64,000 bases of DNA from JBGTIS01 sp041745535 (lineage in GTDB: Bacteria > Bacteroidota > Bacteroidia > Cytophagales > Cyclobacteriaceae): NCBI GenBank assembly GCA_041745535.1, contig JBGTIS010000073.1, positions 6,007-70,006 of the forward strand, written 5' to 3'. Every line of letters begins with the position of its first letter. Position 1 is the stretch's first letter. Shown piece by piece: positions 55,590-64,000 of this stretch. The notes beneath the pieces are model-generated. The model was given only the letters and a program-made list of their open reading frames with translations. It was not told the origin of the DNA and ran no database searches. Both the position numbers and the translations under genes were made by a program.

Positions 55590-55747
55590 GTTTGTTAAAT
55601 AAATATGAAGTATGATTGGCAGAGAACCTACGTTCATATTCACCGGCCTTATACAATTTCATAGGTTTTTATGACATCCGTTATTTTTCTAAATTTAAGC
55701 CTGTAAGAAATGATATAATTCTTCTACTAAGCTAATTTTTTCCTTCT

Positions 55748-57229
55748 ATGATCGAAACTTTAAATTCCATAATTAAGCTAAAGACGCTGGTAGGTACAAA
55801 CATAGCCTTGAAACTGTTACGCTCCCGGAATCTACCATTAATCATTACTTTTTTGTATAAAGAGTTTAAAGTAAGGGAGCAAATAACCATCCCTTACCAG
55901 CATCTTATACAGAAATTAGGTGATTTTTTAGAAGAGGTTGAATACAACGATGAGGATGAGGAACCAGAACTTGAGAAACTAATCTCGGATTTTGATGAGA
56001 AAGCCAAACTATACATCGACCAATGGATTGATGCTTATTACCTTAGGAATGTGATGGATGATACCACCAAAGAACCCTTAGTTTTGCTTTCTAAACATAT
56101 TGAAAAGGTGTTTCAAGTATTTGAACTGCTTAAAGAAAAGGAGTTTGTAGGTACTGAGTCAAAACTTAAGGATATTTTCCACAAGCTAAGAGACATCGTT
56201 GAAAATGCCAATCCCGATAAGGAAAAACGATTGGCTGAATTAGAGAAACGCAAACAAGCCGTAGAAGAAGAAATCAGAAGGATAAAAATGGATGGGTATG
56301 TGAGTACCTATGAGGATTATCAGGTTAAATCCCGTTTTGAAGACGTAAACCGCCTGGCAAATGAACTGATTGGCGACTTTAAAGAAGTTGAGGATAATTT
56401 TAAAGAGATCACCCGGAGGATTTATGAACGCCAGCAGCAAACTGATTTGACCAAAGGAAAACTTTTAGCAGAGACCTTCGATGCTTTATATGAATTGAAA
56501 AATACTAACCAGGGAAAAAGTTTTTATGCTTTTTGGCAATTTATGCTGGATGATGCCAGTCAGGAGGAGTTTCAGAAACTGACCAGGGAATTGTATCAGG
56601 TATTGGAAGACAGAGGGATTGAGATTTCTTCCCGATCAATCCGCAAACTTAAAACGCTGCTTCATTTGGCCGCCCGGAAAGTGCTGGATAAAAATGGTAT
56701 TCTGGCCGATAAGCTGAGCCGAGAAATTATTGCTAAAGATCAATTAGAGTCGAGAAAAACAAGAGAGTTGATGGCTGGTATTCGTAAGCTGGCGATACAA
56801 CGTATTCAAAAACCATCGGATAGAGAAGTCTATTTGGAATTAGAAGGTACTCCCAATTTACACCTTCCATTAGAAAGGAAATTGGGTGAAAAACCCGAAA
56901 TAAACACTTTTTCAGCTAGTGCCCAACAAGCCATGCTTGATTTGGAAGATTTGGAAGAACTCTCTAAAATATACAGCGCCGATCTGATTGATAAGCAAAT
57001 TTTGCTGGCGAACATTCAGGATTTACTTCGAGAAAGATCGCAGGTATCTTTACAAGAAATAATAGAAGTTAAGCAAATAACAAAAGGGCTGGCAGAATTA
57101 CTGGCATATATTACCCTGGTTAACACTTCTAATAAGTTTTTTGTGAATGAAAATATAAAAGAAGCTGTTCTTTTCGATGCAGACTCAGCAAAATATTTGG
57201 AAGTCCCCCAAATTATTTTTACAAAATAA
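55748..57229 (+). CDS. jetA: Wadjet subunit JetA (DUF3375)
   Basis: A 493-residue, largely helical, Glu/Lys-rich protein. It begins ETLNSIIKLKTLVGTNIALKLLRSRNLP, the typical N-terminus of the DUF3375 family. The middle has a long charged coiled-coil (about 160-240) and the C-terminus is winged-helix-like (about 400-493). In type I Wadjet, JetA is the kleisin that links the two JetC heads. It is the first of four genes in the standard order, and jetB starts 6 bases after its stop. Length matches known members. Confidence 0.9.
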   Translation: MIETLNSIIKLKTLVGTNIALKLLRSRNLPLIITFLYKEFKVREQITIPYQHLIQKLGDFLEEVEYNDEDEEPELEKLISDFDEKAKLYIDQWIDAYYLRNVMDDTTKEPLVLLSKHIEKVFQVFELLKEKEFVGTESKLKDIFHKLRDIVENANPDKEKRLAELEKRKQAVEEEIRRIKMDGYVSTYEDYQVKSRFEDVNRLANELIGDFKEVEDNFKEITRRIYERQQQTDLTKGKLLAETFDALYELKNTNQGKSFYAFWQFMLDDASQEEFQKLTRELYQVLEDRGIEISSRSIRKLKTLLHLAARKVLDKNGILADKLSREIIAKDQLESRKTRELMAGIRKLAIQRIQKPSDREVYLELEGTPNLHLPLERKLGEKPEINTFSASAQQAMLDLEDLEELSKIYSADLIDKQILLANIQDLLRERSQVSLQEIIEVKQITKGLAELLAYITLVNTSNKFFVNENIKEAVLFDADSAKYLEVPQIIFTK

Positions 57230-57235
57230 TCTTCT

Positions 57236-57826
57236 ATGGAATATCAAAACCCACATATAGCCCCCTATGCGAAATCAGCCGTCAAACTATTGCAAGGCCC
57301 CGTTTTCGAGGATGAATCGGATGTATGGAATGAAATGCTGCAGTACCAGGTTGAATTAACCAAATATTTTGAAAAAATAGCCATTGAGCCCATTATTGAC
57401 AAAAGAGATGGCTATGCCTATCTGAAACAAATGGAATTAGATGATACCGGGAGTACCATAGGTTTGATCAGGAGAATGCCATTGACTTACGAATTAACTT
57501 TAATTTGCGTATTGCTAAGAGAATGGCTGCAGGAATTTGAATCAGATGATGTAGAAACCACCCAACTGTACATTACACCAAAGCAATTCAGAGACCGATT
57601 AGAAATGTTTTTCAAAGAGAAGGCTAATGAACTAAAATTTATAAAAGAACTTAACAGGCATTTGGAGGCCTGCGTAAAAATGGGCTTTCTAAAGTTGGTG
57701 CGCAAAGAACCAACTAATCCTGATGAAGATCGATATGAGGTAAAACGCATCATCAAAGCCAGAGTTACCAATGAAGAACTGGCCCGATTTAAACAGCTTT
57801 TAGAAGATGAACTTAAGTCTGTTTAG
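57236..57826 (+). CDS. jetB: Wadjet subunit JetB (DUF4194)
   Basis: A 196-residue protein with the expected size and context for DUF4194. It contains LKQMELDDTGSTIGLIRRMPLTYE, then an FIKELNRHLEACVKMGFLKLVR block and the conserved DEDRYEVKRIIKARV strand pattern. JetB is the KITE-type (ScpB/MukE-like) subunit that binds JetA. It overlaps jetC by 20 bases, so translation is coupled. Confidence rests mainly on the four-gene arrangement and size. Confidence 0.9.
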   Translation: MEYQNPHIAPYAKSAVKLLQGPVFEDESDVWNEMLQYQVELTKYFEKIAIEPIIDKRDGYAYLKQMELDDTGSTIGLIRRMPLTYELTLICVLLREWLQEFESDDVETTQLYITPKQFRDRLEMFFKEKANELKFIKELNRHLEACVKMGFLKLVRKEPTNPDEDRYEVKRIIKARVTNEELARFKQLLEDELKSV

Positions 57827-60800
57827 CACCAAGTCAAGTGAATCTGGTTTCAGGCTGCATACCTACGAGGTATGGAACTGGGGAACCTTTGACCATCAGG
57901 TGTGGACTGTACACCCGGATGGAGAAACTTCATTGTTAACAGGCGCTAACGCATCTGGAAAAACAACCTTGGTCGATGGTCTGCTTACACTGCTGGTACC
58001 GGAAAAAAGAATGCGCTTTTATAACCAAACCGCCGGATCAAAAGGCGAGCGAACAGAAGACAGTTATGTGACCGGAGAGTACGGTGAAACCGAAAATACA
58101 GACACGAATACCAGAGAAATCAAAAAACTGAGAGGTGATAAATCGAAAGCACAATCGGTACTGCTGGCTGTTTTTCAAAACGAATCACAATTTGTTACGC
58201 TGGTACAGGCACGTTGGTTTTCTTCTGGAGAACTGAAGCGGACTTTTATGTTATCGTATAAAAAATTATCCATCATCAGTGACTTTTCCCCATTCGATAA
58301 CCATGGAGACTGGAAGAAAAGACTAAAGCAAAAGTATCCTAAACAGGGCAGCAAGGAATTACTACATGTCATGGACAGCCCGGGTGAATATGGAAGGCTG
58401 ATGCGTAAAGTTTTTGGAATGCGTTCAGAAAAAGCGCACACTTTATTTAGCCAAACCATAGGATTGAAAGTGTTGGGAAATCTGGATGAGTTTGTTCGTA
58501 TGCAAATGTTGGAAGAAAGAGAATCAGAAATAGAGTTCCAGAAAATTAAAACGTATTTCAAAACCCTGAACGACGCGCACAAAGCTATTGAAAAGGCACA
58601 CAAACAAATAGAACTGCTTAGGCCCATCAGGGATAAAGCCATAGCCTTGTCAAGACATCAGGCCGATTTATTGCTTTACGAAAACCATAAAAGCGCCGCG
58701 CCTCTTTGGTTTGCCCAAAAACAGAAGGATTTGATTAATGAATTCATTGTTGAAAAGAATAGTGATTGCGAACTATTAGCACAGGGCAAAGAAAATCTTG
58801 AGAGAGCCATAAGCGATTTGTCCGATCAGGAAAGGGAGCTTGATATACAGATCAGGGATGATGAGGTGGGCAAACAAATCATTGATTGGGAAAGAAAGAA
58901 TAAAGATTTAGAAGCCACAAAAGCGGAGAGAGAGGAAGCACTCAAGCATTACAATGAATTAGCCGAAAACCTGGAATTTCAAGTAAATATTCAAACAAAA
59001 GAAATGTTTGATGAGCAAAGGAAGGAAGCAGTAGCCAAAAAGAAAAAGGCCATTGAAATTGTTGAGCAGAATGAAAAAGAGCTTGACAGCGTAAAAATTC
59101 AAAAACACACGCTAGATCAGCAACTTAATGAAATTCTGGACGAATTAAATGCGCTCCGTTCGCAGAAAAACAATATTCCAGGCTCACCTGCAAGAATCAG
59201 AAATGAAATTCTGGAAAATATGGGGGCTACCGAAAAAGAAATACCTTTTATAGGCGAACTGATGAGGATTAGGGAGGCGGCCCGGGAATGGGAATCAGCC
59301 ATTGAGCGTTTGCTCCACAATTTCGCATTAAGAATAATTGTACCGGAGGAATATTATCAGCAGGTGAACCAATATGTAAATCTACATGACTTGCGTGGAA
59401 GAATTATCTACCACAAGTTTAATAAAAAGGAAGTTGCTCCAAAAATTTTTCAACAAATCAATGATAAAGAATTAATTCATAAGTTAGAATTTAAATCATC
59501 CTTTTATACCTACTGGATTAAAAGCGAAATCAAAACCAAGTTCAACTACATCTGTACCGACGATTTGGAAGAATTTCGCCTGGCTGAAAAGGCCCTTACC
59601 AGACATGGTTTAACAAAAAGTGCTTCTCGCCACGAGAAAGATGACCGTCCGGAAATACAGAATCGCCAGCAGTTTGTTCTGGGCTGGGATAACAAAGAAA
59701 AGATTGCCGCACTTCGGCAGGAAGCTGATCAACTTGACAAACAAATTGCTCAGGTTAATAACAGAATCACCTACCTGAAAAATCATCAGAAACGGCTAAA
59801 AGAAGAAGAAGATAATCTGACTCGTTTTATTGAATTTAATTCCTTTAAAAGAATTGACTGGTGGTCTTTATCTGCCCAAATTCAAGAAAATAACCTAAGA
59901 ATAGAAGAGTTGGAAAAGACGAATGACCAGGTGAATACACTCAAAAAACAACGGGATGAAATCCTGAAGGTCTTAAAAGTCAAAAACTATGAATTAGATG
60001 ACCTGAAAGGAAAATTAAGAGATATGGCATCGGGCATCGATCAACAACGACAAAAGCTTAGCGAAGCACAGGTTGTTATTGACCAGTATTCAGGTCTTGA
60101 GATAAATGAAAAATTGATCCAATTCGAATCTGAGTTTATACAAGAATACCTCATCAATATTTCAATCATGGATACAATTCAAAAACAAATCTCTCAGAAG
60201 ATCAATGACGGCATGGATGCTCTCAAAAATGAAATACGAAAAGAATCCAGTGCAGCTGAAACTTTGATGAGAACTTTTACCAATCCTGGTAAAGCAATTA
60301 CTGATCAGTTTGAAGATTGGAATGCGGATACCCATCGCTTGCGTGAAAATGCGGAATTCATAGATGACTATGTTGTATTGCTTGAAAAAATAGAGAAACA
60401 AGAGTTGGCGGAATACCAGCAGCAATTTAAAAAGTATCTTAATGAAGAAATGATCACCAAAATGTCTGATTTTCAAACCTGGCTGGAACGACAGGAAGAA
60501 GATATTGAGGAAAATATTGAAACCCTGAATAAGTCATTACAGAAAATTAATTTCAAGCATAATCCTCCAACATTTATTAAACTGCACGCAGTAAAAGACT
60601 ATACGCCACGGGTGAAGGAGTTTAAAATCAGGCTTAATGACTGGAAACCAAACCTCATAGAATTTGAAAGAACCAAAAATGCCAATATTTTGGAACAGAG
60701 TTTTACCAAGATAAAGTCACTTTTAGGTCATCTGACCGCCGATGAAAACACCAGAAAGGAAGTTTTAGATGTACGAAATTGGCTTAAGTTTAAGGCTATA

Positions 60801-61217
60801 GAACATCACAGAGAAGATCTTACAAAGGTTTTTCGTATTTATACAGGTACCGCCAAGCTTTCTGGTGGTGAGGGGGCACAACTTACTTATACCATTTTAG
60901 GTTCAGCCATTGCCTATCAATTTGGTATCCATAGCGAAGGTCTCAATACCAATTCATTCCGCTTCATTTGTGTAGATGAAGCCTTTAGCAAGCAAGATGA
61001 TGAAAAAGCCCGGTTCCTCATGGAACTTTGTAAGCAACTTCACCTGCAAGTTATGGTGGTTTCACCAGCCAAGGCAGAGGAAGTAGCCATTGTAGAACCT
61101 TATATTGCGCGGGTTCATTTTGTTCAACGAAAAGACAACCGCCACTCGGTGGTTTTTGATATGCCCATTAAACAACTGCAGGAACATCGTCAGCAATATT
61201 TTCAATCTGTAATATAA
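57807..61217 (+). CDS. jetC: Wadjet SMC-like ATPase JetC
   Basis: A 1136-residue SMC/MukB-like ATPase. Walker A GANASGKTT is at 46-54. Two long coiled-coil arms flank a globular middle (around residues 480-600) that should be the hinge. The ABC signature LSGGEGAQ is at about 1018-1025, and Walker B FICVDEAF at about 1053-1060 (with D and E at 1057-1058). Type I Wadjet uses this motor to extrude plasmid DNA loops and present it to JetD for cleavage. The start (57807) lies within the end of jetB. No disruption is seen, so the ATPase appears intact. Confidence 0.94.
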   Translation: MNLSLFSTKSSESGFRLHTYEVWNWGTFDHQVWTVHPDGETSLLTGANASGKTTLVDGLLTLLVPEKRMRFYNQTAGSKGERTEDSYVTGEYGETENTDTNTREIKKLRGDKSKAQSVLLAVFQNESQFVTLVQARWFSSGELKRTFMLSYKKLSIISDFSPFDNHGDWKKRLKQKYPKQGSKELLHVMDSPGEYGRLMRKVFGMRSEKAHTLFSQTIGLKVLGNLDEFVRMQMLEERESEIEFQKIKTYFKTLNDAHKAIEKAHKQIELLRPIRDKAIALSRHQADLLLYENHKSAAPLWFAQKQKDLINEFIVEKNSDCELLAQGKENLERAISDLSDQERELDIQIRDDEVGKQIIDWERKNKDLEATKAEREEALKHYNELAENLEFQVNIQTKEMFDEQRKEAVAKKKKAIEIVEQNEKELDSVKIQKHTLDQQLNEILDELNALRSQKNNIPGSPARIRNEILENMGATEKEIPFIGELMRIREAAREWESAIERLLHNFALRIIVPEEYYQQVNQYVNLHDLRGRIIYHKFNKKEVAPKIFQQINDKELIHKLEFKSSFYTYWIKSEIKTKFNYICTDDLEEFRLAEKALTRHGLTKSASRHEKDDRPEIQNRQQFVLGWDNKEKIAALRQEADQLDKQIAQVNNRITYLKNHQKRLKEEEDNLTRFIEFNSFKRIDWWSLSAQIQENNLRIEELEKTNDQVNTLKKQRDEILKVLKVKNYELDDLKGKLRDMASGIDQQRQKLSEAQVVIDQYSGLEINEKLIQFESEFIQEYLINISIMDTIQKQISQKINDGMDALKNEIRKESSAAETLMRTFTNPGKAITDQFEDWNADTHRLRENAEFIDDYVVLLEKIEKQELAEYQQQFKKYLNEEMITKMSDFQTWLERQEEDIEENIETLNKSLQKINFKHNPPTFIKLHAVKDYTPRVKEFKIRLNDWKPNLIEFERTKNANILEQSFTKIKSLLGHLTADENTRKEVLDVRNWLKFKAIEHHREDLTKVFRIYTGTAKLSGGEGAQLTYTILGSAIAYQFGIHSEGLNTNSFRFICVDEAFSKQDDEKARFLMELCKQLHLQVMVVSPAKAEEVAIVEPYIARVHFVQRKDNRHSVVFDMPIKQLQEHRQQYFQSVI

Positions 61218-61220
61218 TTC

Positions 61221-62366
61221 ATGATTACTGTCGCGGAAATTAAGAAAAAAGCAGAACGGATTTATCCTGAAGTTTTAAAATGTGGCTTAACGGGTGAAGT
61301 TTACTTTCCTAAGATCATACGGGCTAATAAAATACTTTCCAGAGATTTTGCTAAAATGAGTCAGGAAATAGCCCACGTAATGGCTGATTCCAAAGACAGA
61401 AAAGGTTTTGGCTATATTATAATTTCCGAAACCGTCAATACCCGGCATCATGGCATTCAGGATATTCCTAAAGATATTATATTTGAAACCCTGATTGATT
61501 ATCTGAAATTTATCGGCAAGGTTAAAGAATACGAACAATTTATCGAGAGTTGCCATCATATACAAAACAGCATTCCGCAATTGAATAGTTGGCTTATAAG
61601 GAACTCTTTGCTTGTAATCTCAAATACCGGTAAATGGAAGGATCTGCTAAAAGTATGTGATTGGTTCTTGCATCGTTTTGAACCTAATAAGTTTTATATT
61701 AGAGAACTTCCAATTGCCGTTCACACCAAGTTTATTGAAGAAAACAAAGGAGTATTAAGAAGCCTACTGGATGAATTAATTCCGGAGAAGCTTAATGCTC
61801 AAGTGTTTGATTTTGAGAAAAGGTTTTATCTAAAGTATTCGCAACCAATCATCAGGTTTCGAATTTTAGATGTTAATGTAGGTACTATGATCCAGTATAA
61901 TGACATTGGGGTTCCTTTAGATCAATTTATGAATGCGCCCGTAAATTGTGAGAAAGTTATTATTATAGAAAATCAAATGAATTTTCTCACATTCCCCAAA
62001 ACAAGAAATGCTATTGCCATTTGGGGCAAAGGTTTTGCCATTGAAAACTTTAAACAGGTTAGCTGGCTTAACGAAAAGGAAATCTATTATTGGAGCGATT
62101 TGGATGCGCAAGGATTTCAAATGCTGTCTCAGCTAAGAGCTTATTTTCCGCAGACTACTTCAATATTAATGAATAAGGAAGTGTTGGAGCTACATAAAGA
62201 ATTTGCTGTGGTAGGAACTCCGTGTAGGATTGGCAGGCTTAATTACCTGTCAGTGGAGGAATATGATTTATTCGATTTTCTTCTTGCGAATACTATTAGA
62301 TTAGAACAGGAAAGGATTCCCCAGCAGTTTATAAATGACAAGGTAGATATACTTTTCAATAAATAA
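61221..62366 (+). CDS. jetD: Wadjet nuclease JetD (DUF3322/DUF2220)
   Basis: A 381-residue protein of the size of JetD. The N-terminal part (about 1-190) fits DUF3322, and the C-terminal DUF2220 part carries a Toprim-type metal site: VIIIENQMNFLTFPK with E250, and YYWSDLDAQGFQ with D293 and D295. In type I Wadjet, JetD cleaves plasmid DNA after JetABC loop extrusion. The gene starts 3 bases after the jetC stop. All acidic Toprim residues are present, so cleavage competence is expected. Confidence 0.93.
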   Translation: MITVAEIKKKAERIYPEVLKCGLTGEVYFPKIIRANKILSRDFAKMSQEIAHVMADSKDRKGFGYIIISETVNTRHHGIQDIPKDIIFETLIDYLKFIGKVKEYEQFIESCHHIQNSIPQLNSWLIRNSLLVISNTGKWKDLLKVCDWFLHRFEPNKFYIRELPIAVHTKFIEENKGVLRSLLDELIPEKLNAQVFDFEKRFYLKYSQPIIRFRILDVNVGTMIQYNDIGVPLDQFMNAPVNCEKVIIIENQMNFLTFPKTRNAIAIWGKGFAIENFKQVSWLNEKEIYYWSDLDAQGFQMLSQLRAYFPQTTSILMNKEVLELHKEFAVVGTPCRIGRLNYLSVEEYDLFDFLLANTIRLEQERIPQQFINDKVDILFNK

Positions 62367-62403
62367 AATAGGGATATCAAAATCACTCATAAACCTGGCT
62401 CAA

Positions 62404-62437
62404 CAAAAAACGGTAGTAGCCAAAGGCTAACTACCGT
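62404..62437 (-). terminator. Terminator of the efflux ATPase gene
   Basis: ACGGTAGTAGCC pairs with GGCT-A-ACTACCGT around an AAA loop, with a T run on the minus strand. It lies 28 bases past the ATPase stop and after jetD. Confidence 0.78.
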
Positions 62438-62465
62438 AAATTGGTCATCTACAAACTACTAAACT

Positions 62466-63155
62466 TTAAACGTGAAATTTTTCTTTAATATTTTCGGTTA
62501 CCACCTGTCCGTCAAATAAGTTAATGATACGGCTGGCATAGGTAGCATCGTGCGGCGAGTGCGTTACCATAGCGATGGTAGTACCTTCTTTGTTCAGTTC
62601 TGAAAGCAGGTTCATTACCTCTTCACCATTGGCCGAATCGAGGTTACCGGTCGGTTCATCCGCCAGGATAAAGCCAGGATTGGCAACTACGGCACGGGCG
62701 ATGGCTACCCTTTGTTGCTGTCCGCCGGAAAGCTGCTGCGGAAAGTGGTTGCGCCGGTGCATAATGTTCATGCGTTCCAGGGCAGCTTTTACTTTGGCTT
62801 CTCTATCAGAAGAGGGCACTTTCAGGTATAACAGTGGCAGTTCTACGTTTTCATATACAGTAAGTTCGTCTATCAGGTTAAAACTCTGGAAAACAAACCC
62901 GATGGAACCTTTCCGCAACTGCGATCTTTTTCTTTCGGTATATTTGGAAACTTCAAACTCTTTAAAATAATACTCACCGGAACTGGGGTTATCCAGCAAT
63001 CCCATAATATTTAACAGGGTGGATTTTCCACAGCCAGAAGGCCCCATAATGGCTACAAACTCGCCTTTTTTAATTTCAATGTCGATGCCATTCAAGGCTG
63101 TAGTTTCCACCTCCTCGGTGGTAAAAACTTTCATTAATTTGTGAGTACGTATCAT
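62466..63155 (-). CDS. ABC transporter ATPase of MacB/LolD type
   Basis: A 229-residue ATPase with Walker A GPSGCGKST at 38-46, Q-loop FVFQSFNLIDEL, signature LSGGQQQR, Walker B FILADEPTGNLD and H-loop MVTHSPHD. The short insert after Walker A and the ENVELPLLYL segment fit the MacB/LolD class. The adaptor gene upstream is transcribed toward it, so this is probably an operon for a tripartite efflux or lipoprotein-type ABC exporter. The permease is not in the window. Confidence 0.93.
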   Translation of the reverse strand: MIRTHKLMKVFTTEEVETTALNGIDIEIKKGEFVAIMGPSGCGKSTLLNIMGLLDNPSSGEYYFKEFEVSKYTERKRSQLRKGSIGFVFQSFNLIDELTVYENVELPLLYLKVPSSDREAKVKAALERMNIMHRRNHFPQQLSGGQQQRVAIARAVVANPGFILADEPTGNLDSANGEEVMNLLSELNKEGTTIAMVTHSPHDATYASRIINLFDGQVVTENIKEKFHV

Positions 63156-63214
63156 AGTATGTGATTTAGTGAGTTTTCAATTTTTTGCTTATATGTCAAT
63201 TTAGAGATTTTGCT

Positions 63215-64000
63215 TTAAAAAACGAGTACTTCGTTGTCGCCAAAGTTTTCGTAAGAAGAAGTTACTACTTTTTCACCAGGATCAAGTCCTTCCAGTACTT
63301 CGTAATATTCGGTGTTTTTTCTGCCCAGCCGGATGTCTCGCTTGATGGCTTTGGTACCGTCGTTGTTCATTACATACACCCAGTTACCACCTGTATCCCT
63401 GAAAAATCCACCGGTAGGCAATAGCAAGGCTTCCGCGGAATTACCCAGTTCCAAACGCAACCGAACCGACTGTCCGCGGCGTAGGCCTTCAGGAGCCGCG
63501 CCTACAAACTCCATGTCAACTTCGAAATTTCCTTCAGTTACAATGGGATAAATTTTATAGATTTTAAGTTTATATTCTTTACCAGCGTATGGGAAAGTTC
63601 CGGTTTGCCCTGGGCTCACACGGGGCTGATAAATTTCGTCAATGGCTACCCGTACTTTAAAACTGTCCAGAATGGCTACTTCGCCTAACCGTTCACCAGT
63701 GATAATAGATTGTCCTATATCCAGTTCAGGTGTGGATAGCAACCCACTACGGGGTGCTCTGATTACCATATTATCCAGTATTTTTCCTACAGCATCCAAA
63801 CTGCTGATCATGCGCTCTTCAGAAAGTGCCAGTTGTTTGAGCTGTCGCAACCTGGAAATAGAATCCTGCCTGTAAGACTGGTAAGTAAGCTCTTTTCTGC
63901 GTAGGTTGTATTTATATTCCTCTTCTACTTCCTCAAATTCCCGTTGCGAAATCAATTTTTTCCGCACCAGTTCTTTATACCGTTCATATTGAGGTTTAAG
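63215..64000 (-). CDS. Efflux periplasmic adaptor (HlyD/MacA-like), 5' end cut
   Basis: The frame is open to the right window edge, with 11 in-frame codons beyond a possible GTG at 63967, so the N-terminus is missing. The visible 261 residues include the end of the coiled-coil hairpin (KELVRKKLISQREFEEVEEE), the lipoyl half RAPRSGLLSTPELDIGQSI, the beta-barrel (VRVAIDEIYQPRVSPGQ) and membrane-proximal domain ending SSYENFGDNEVLVF. It matches the membrane-fusion protein family. It precedes the ATPase by 59 bases on the same strand, as in MacAB-type systems. Confidence 0.92.
   Translation of the reverse strand, partial: LKPQYERYKELVRKKLISQREFEEVEEEYKYNLRRKELTYQSYRQDSISRLRQLKQLALSEERMISSLDAVGKILDNMVIRAPRSGLLSTPELDIGQSIITGERLGEVAILDSFKVRVAIDEIYQPRVSPGQTGTFPYAGKEYKLKIYKIYPIVTEGNFEVDMEFVGAAPEGLRRGQSVRLRLELGNSAEALLLPTGGFFRDTGGNWVYVMNNDGTKAIKRDIRLGRKNTEYYEVLEGLDPGEKVVTSSYENFGDNEVLVF

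Noticed and set aside
1..64000. CRISPR array or rRNA operon
   Set aside because: No regularly spaced repeats and no rRNA-like conserved stretches were seen.

Overview
The window reads as a chromosomal piece of a Bacteroidota bacterium, most likely order Cytophagales. The support is a type IX secretion (T9SS) gene set (a CHU_C-tailed surface protein, PorP/SprF, a PorE-like OmpA protein), many lipoproteins, a TonB receptor with a carboxypeptidase-like N-terminal domain, and promoter boxes of the Bacteroidota form TAnnTTTG. Base composition looks like about 40% GC, with clearly AT-richer patches. No rRNA, CRISPR array or replication origin was seen. One tRNA is present.

Layout. 1-3.7 kb: YwqG-like protein, ceramidase-like membrane protein, tryptophan 2,3-dioxygenase and small lipoproteins. 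3.8-9.9 kb: a minus-strand pentose-phosphate block (rpiB, gnd, zwf, a small lipoprotein, pgl), preceded by a beta-propeller lactonase that may be a second, unrelated 6-phosphogluconolactonase. 10.1-14.85 kb: an accessory island next to tRNA-Arg(TCT). It holds two unknown genes, an excisionase-like gene with a perfect operator-like palindrome, a decayed ISL3 element, and a zinc-ribbon/GTPase pseudogene split by an IS5-type element. 15-16.6 kb: propeller lipoprotein and universal stress protein. 16.8-27.6 kb: T9SS surface and envelope genes plus a Ste24-type protease. 27.8-29.7 kb: a plant-like glucuronokinase paired with a GalU-type uridylyltransferase. 29.8-37.2 kb: redoxin, phosphopantetheinyl transferase, pseudouridine synthase, oxidoreductase, OmpH, and a TonB receptor with a His-rich membrane protein. 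37.9-45.2 kb: double retropepsin/PDZ protein, VWA plus AAA+ pair, AlbA-type protein, PIN-PhoH and PRC-barrel. 45.2-55.5 kb: rplS, fasciclin lipoprotein, a degenerate TPM-tail membrane protein, flippase-like protein, scpA, dxs, dtd, a MazG-like protein, isoaspartyl peptidase and saccharopine dehydrogenase. 55.7-62.4 kb: a complete four-gene Wadjet system (jetABCD). 62.5-64 kb: a MacA/MacB-type efflux ATPase and adaptor, cut by the window end.

How genes work together. rpiB-gnd-zwf-pgl covers the oxidative pentose-phosphate branch. The glucuronokinase and GalU-type enzymes together could make UDP-glucuronate from free glucuronate. jetABCD encodes an SMC-like motor with kleisin and KITE partners and a Toprim nuclease that acts against plasmids. 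The island shows a second possible conflict gene that was later destroyed by an insertion sequence. Removing that element and one 9-bp target duplication restores the reading frame across the insertion point.
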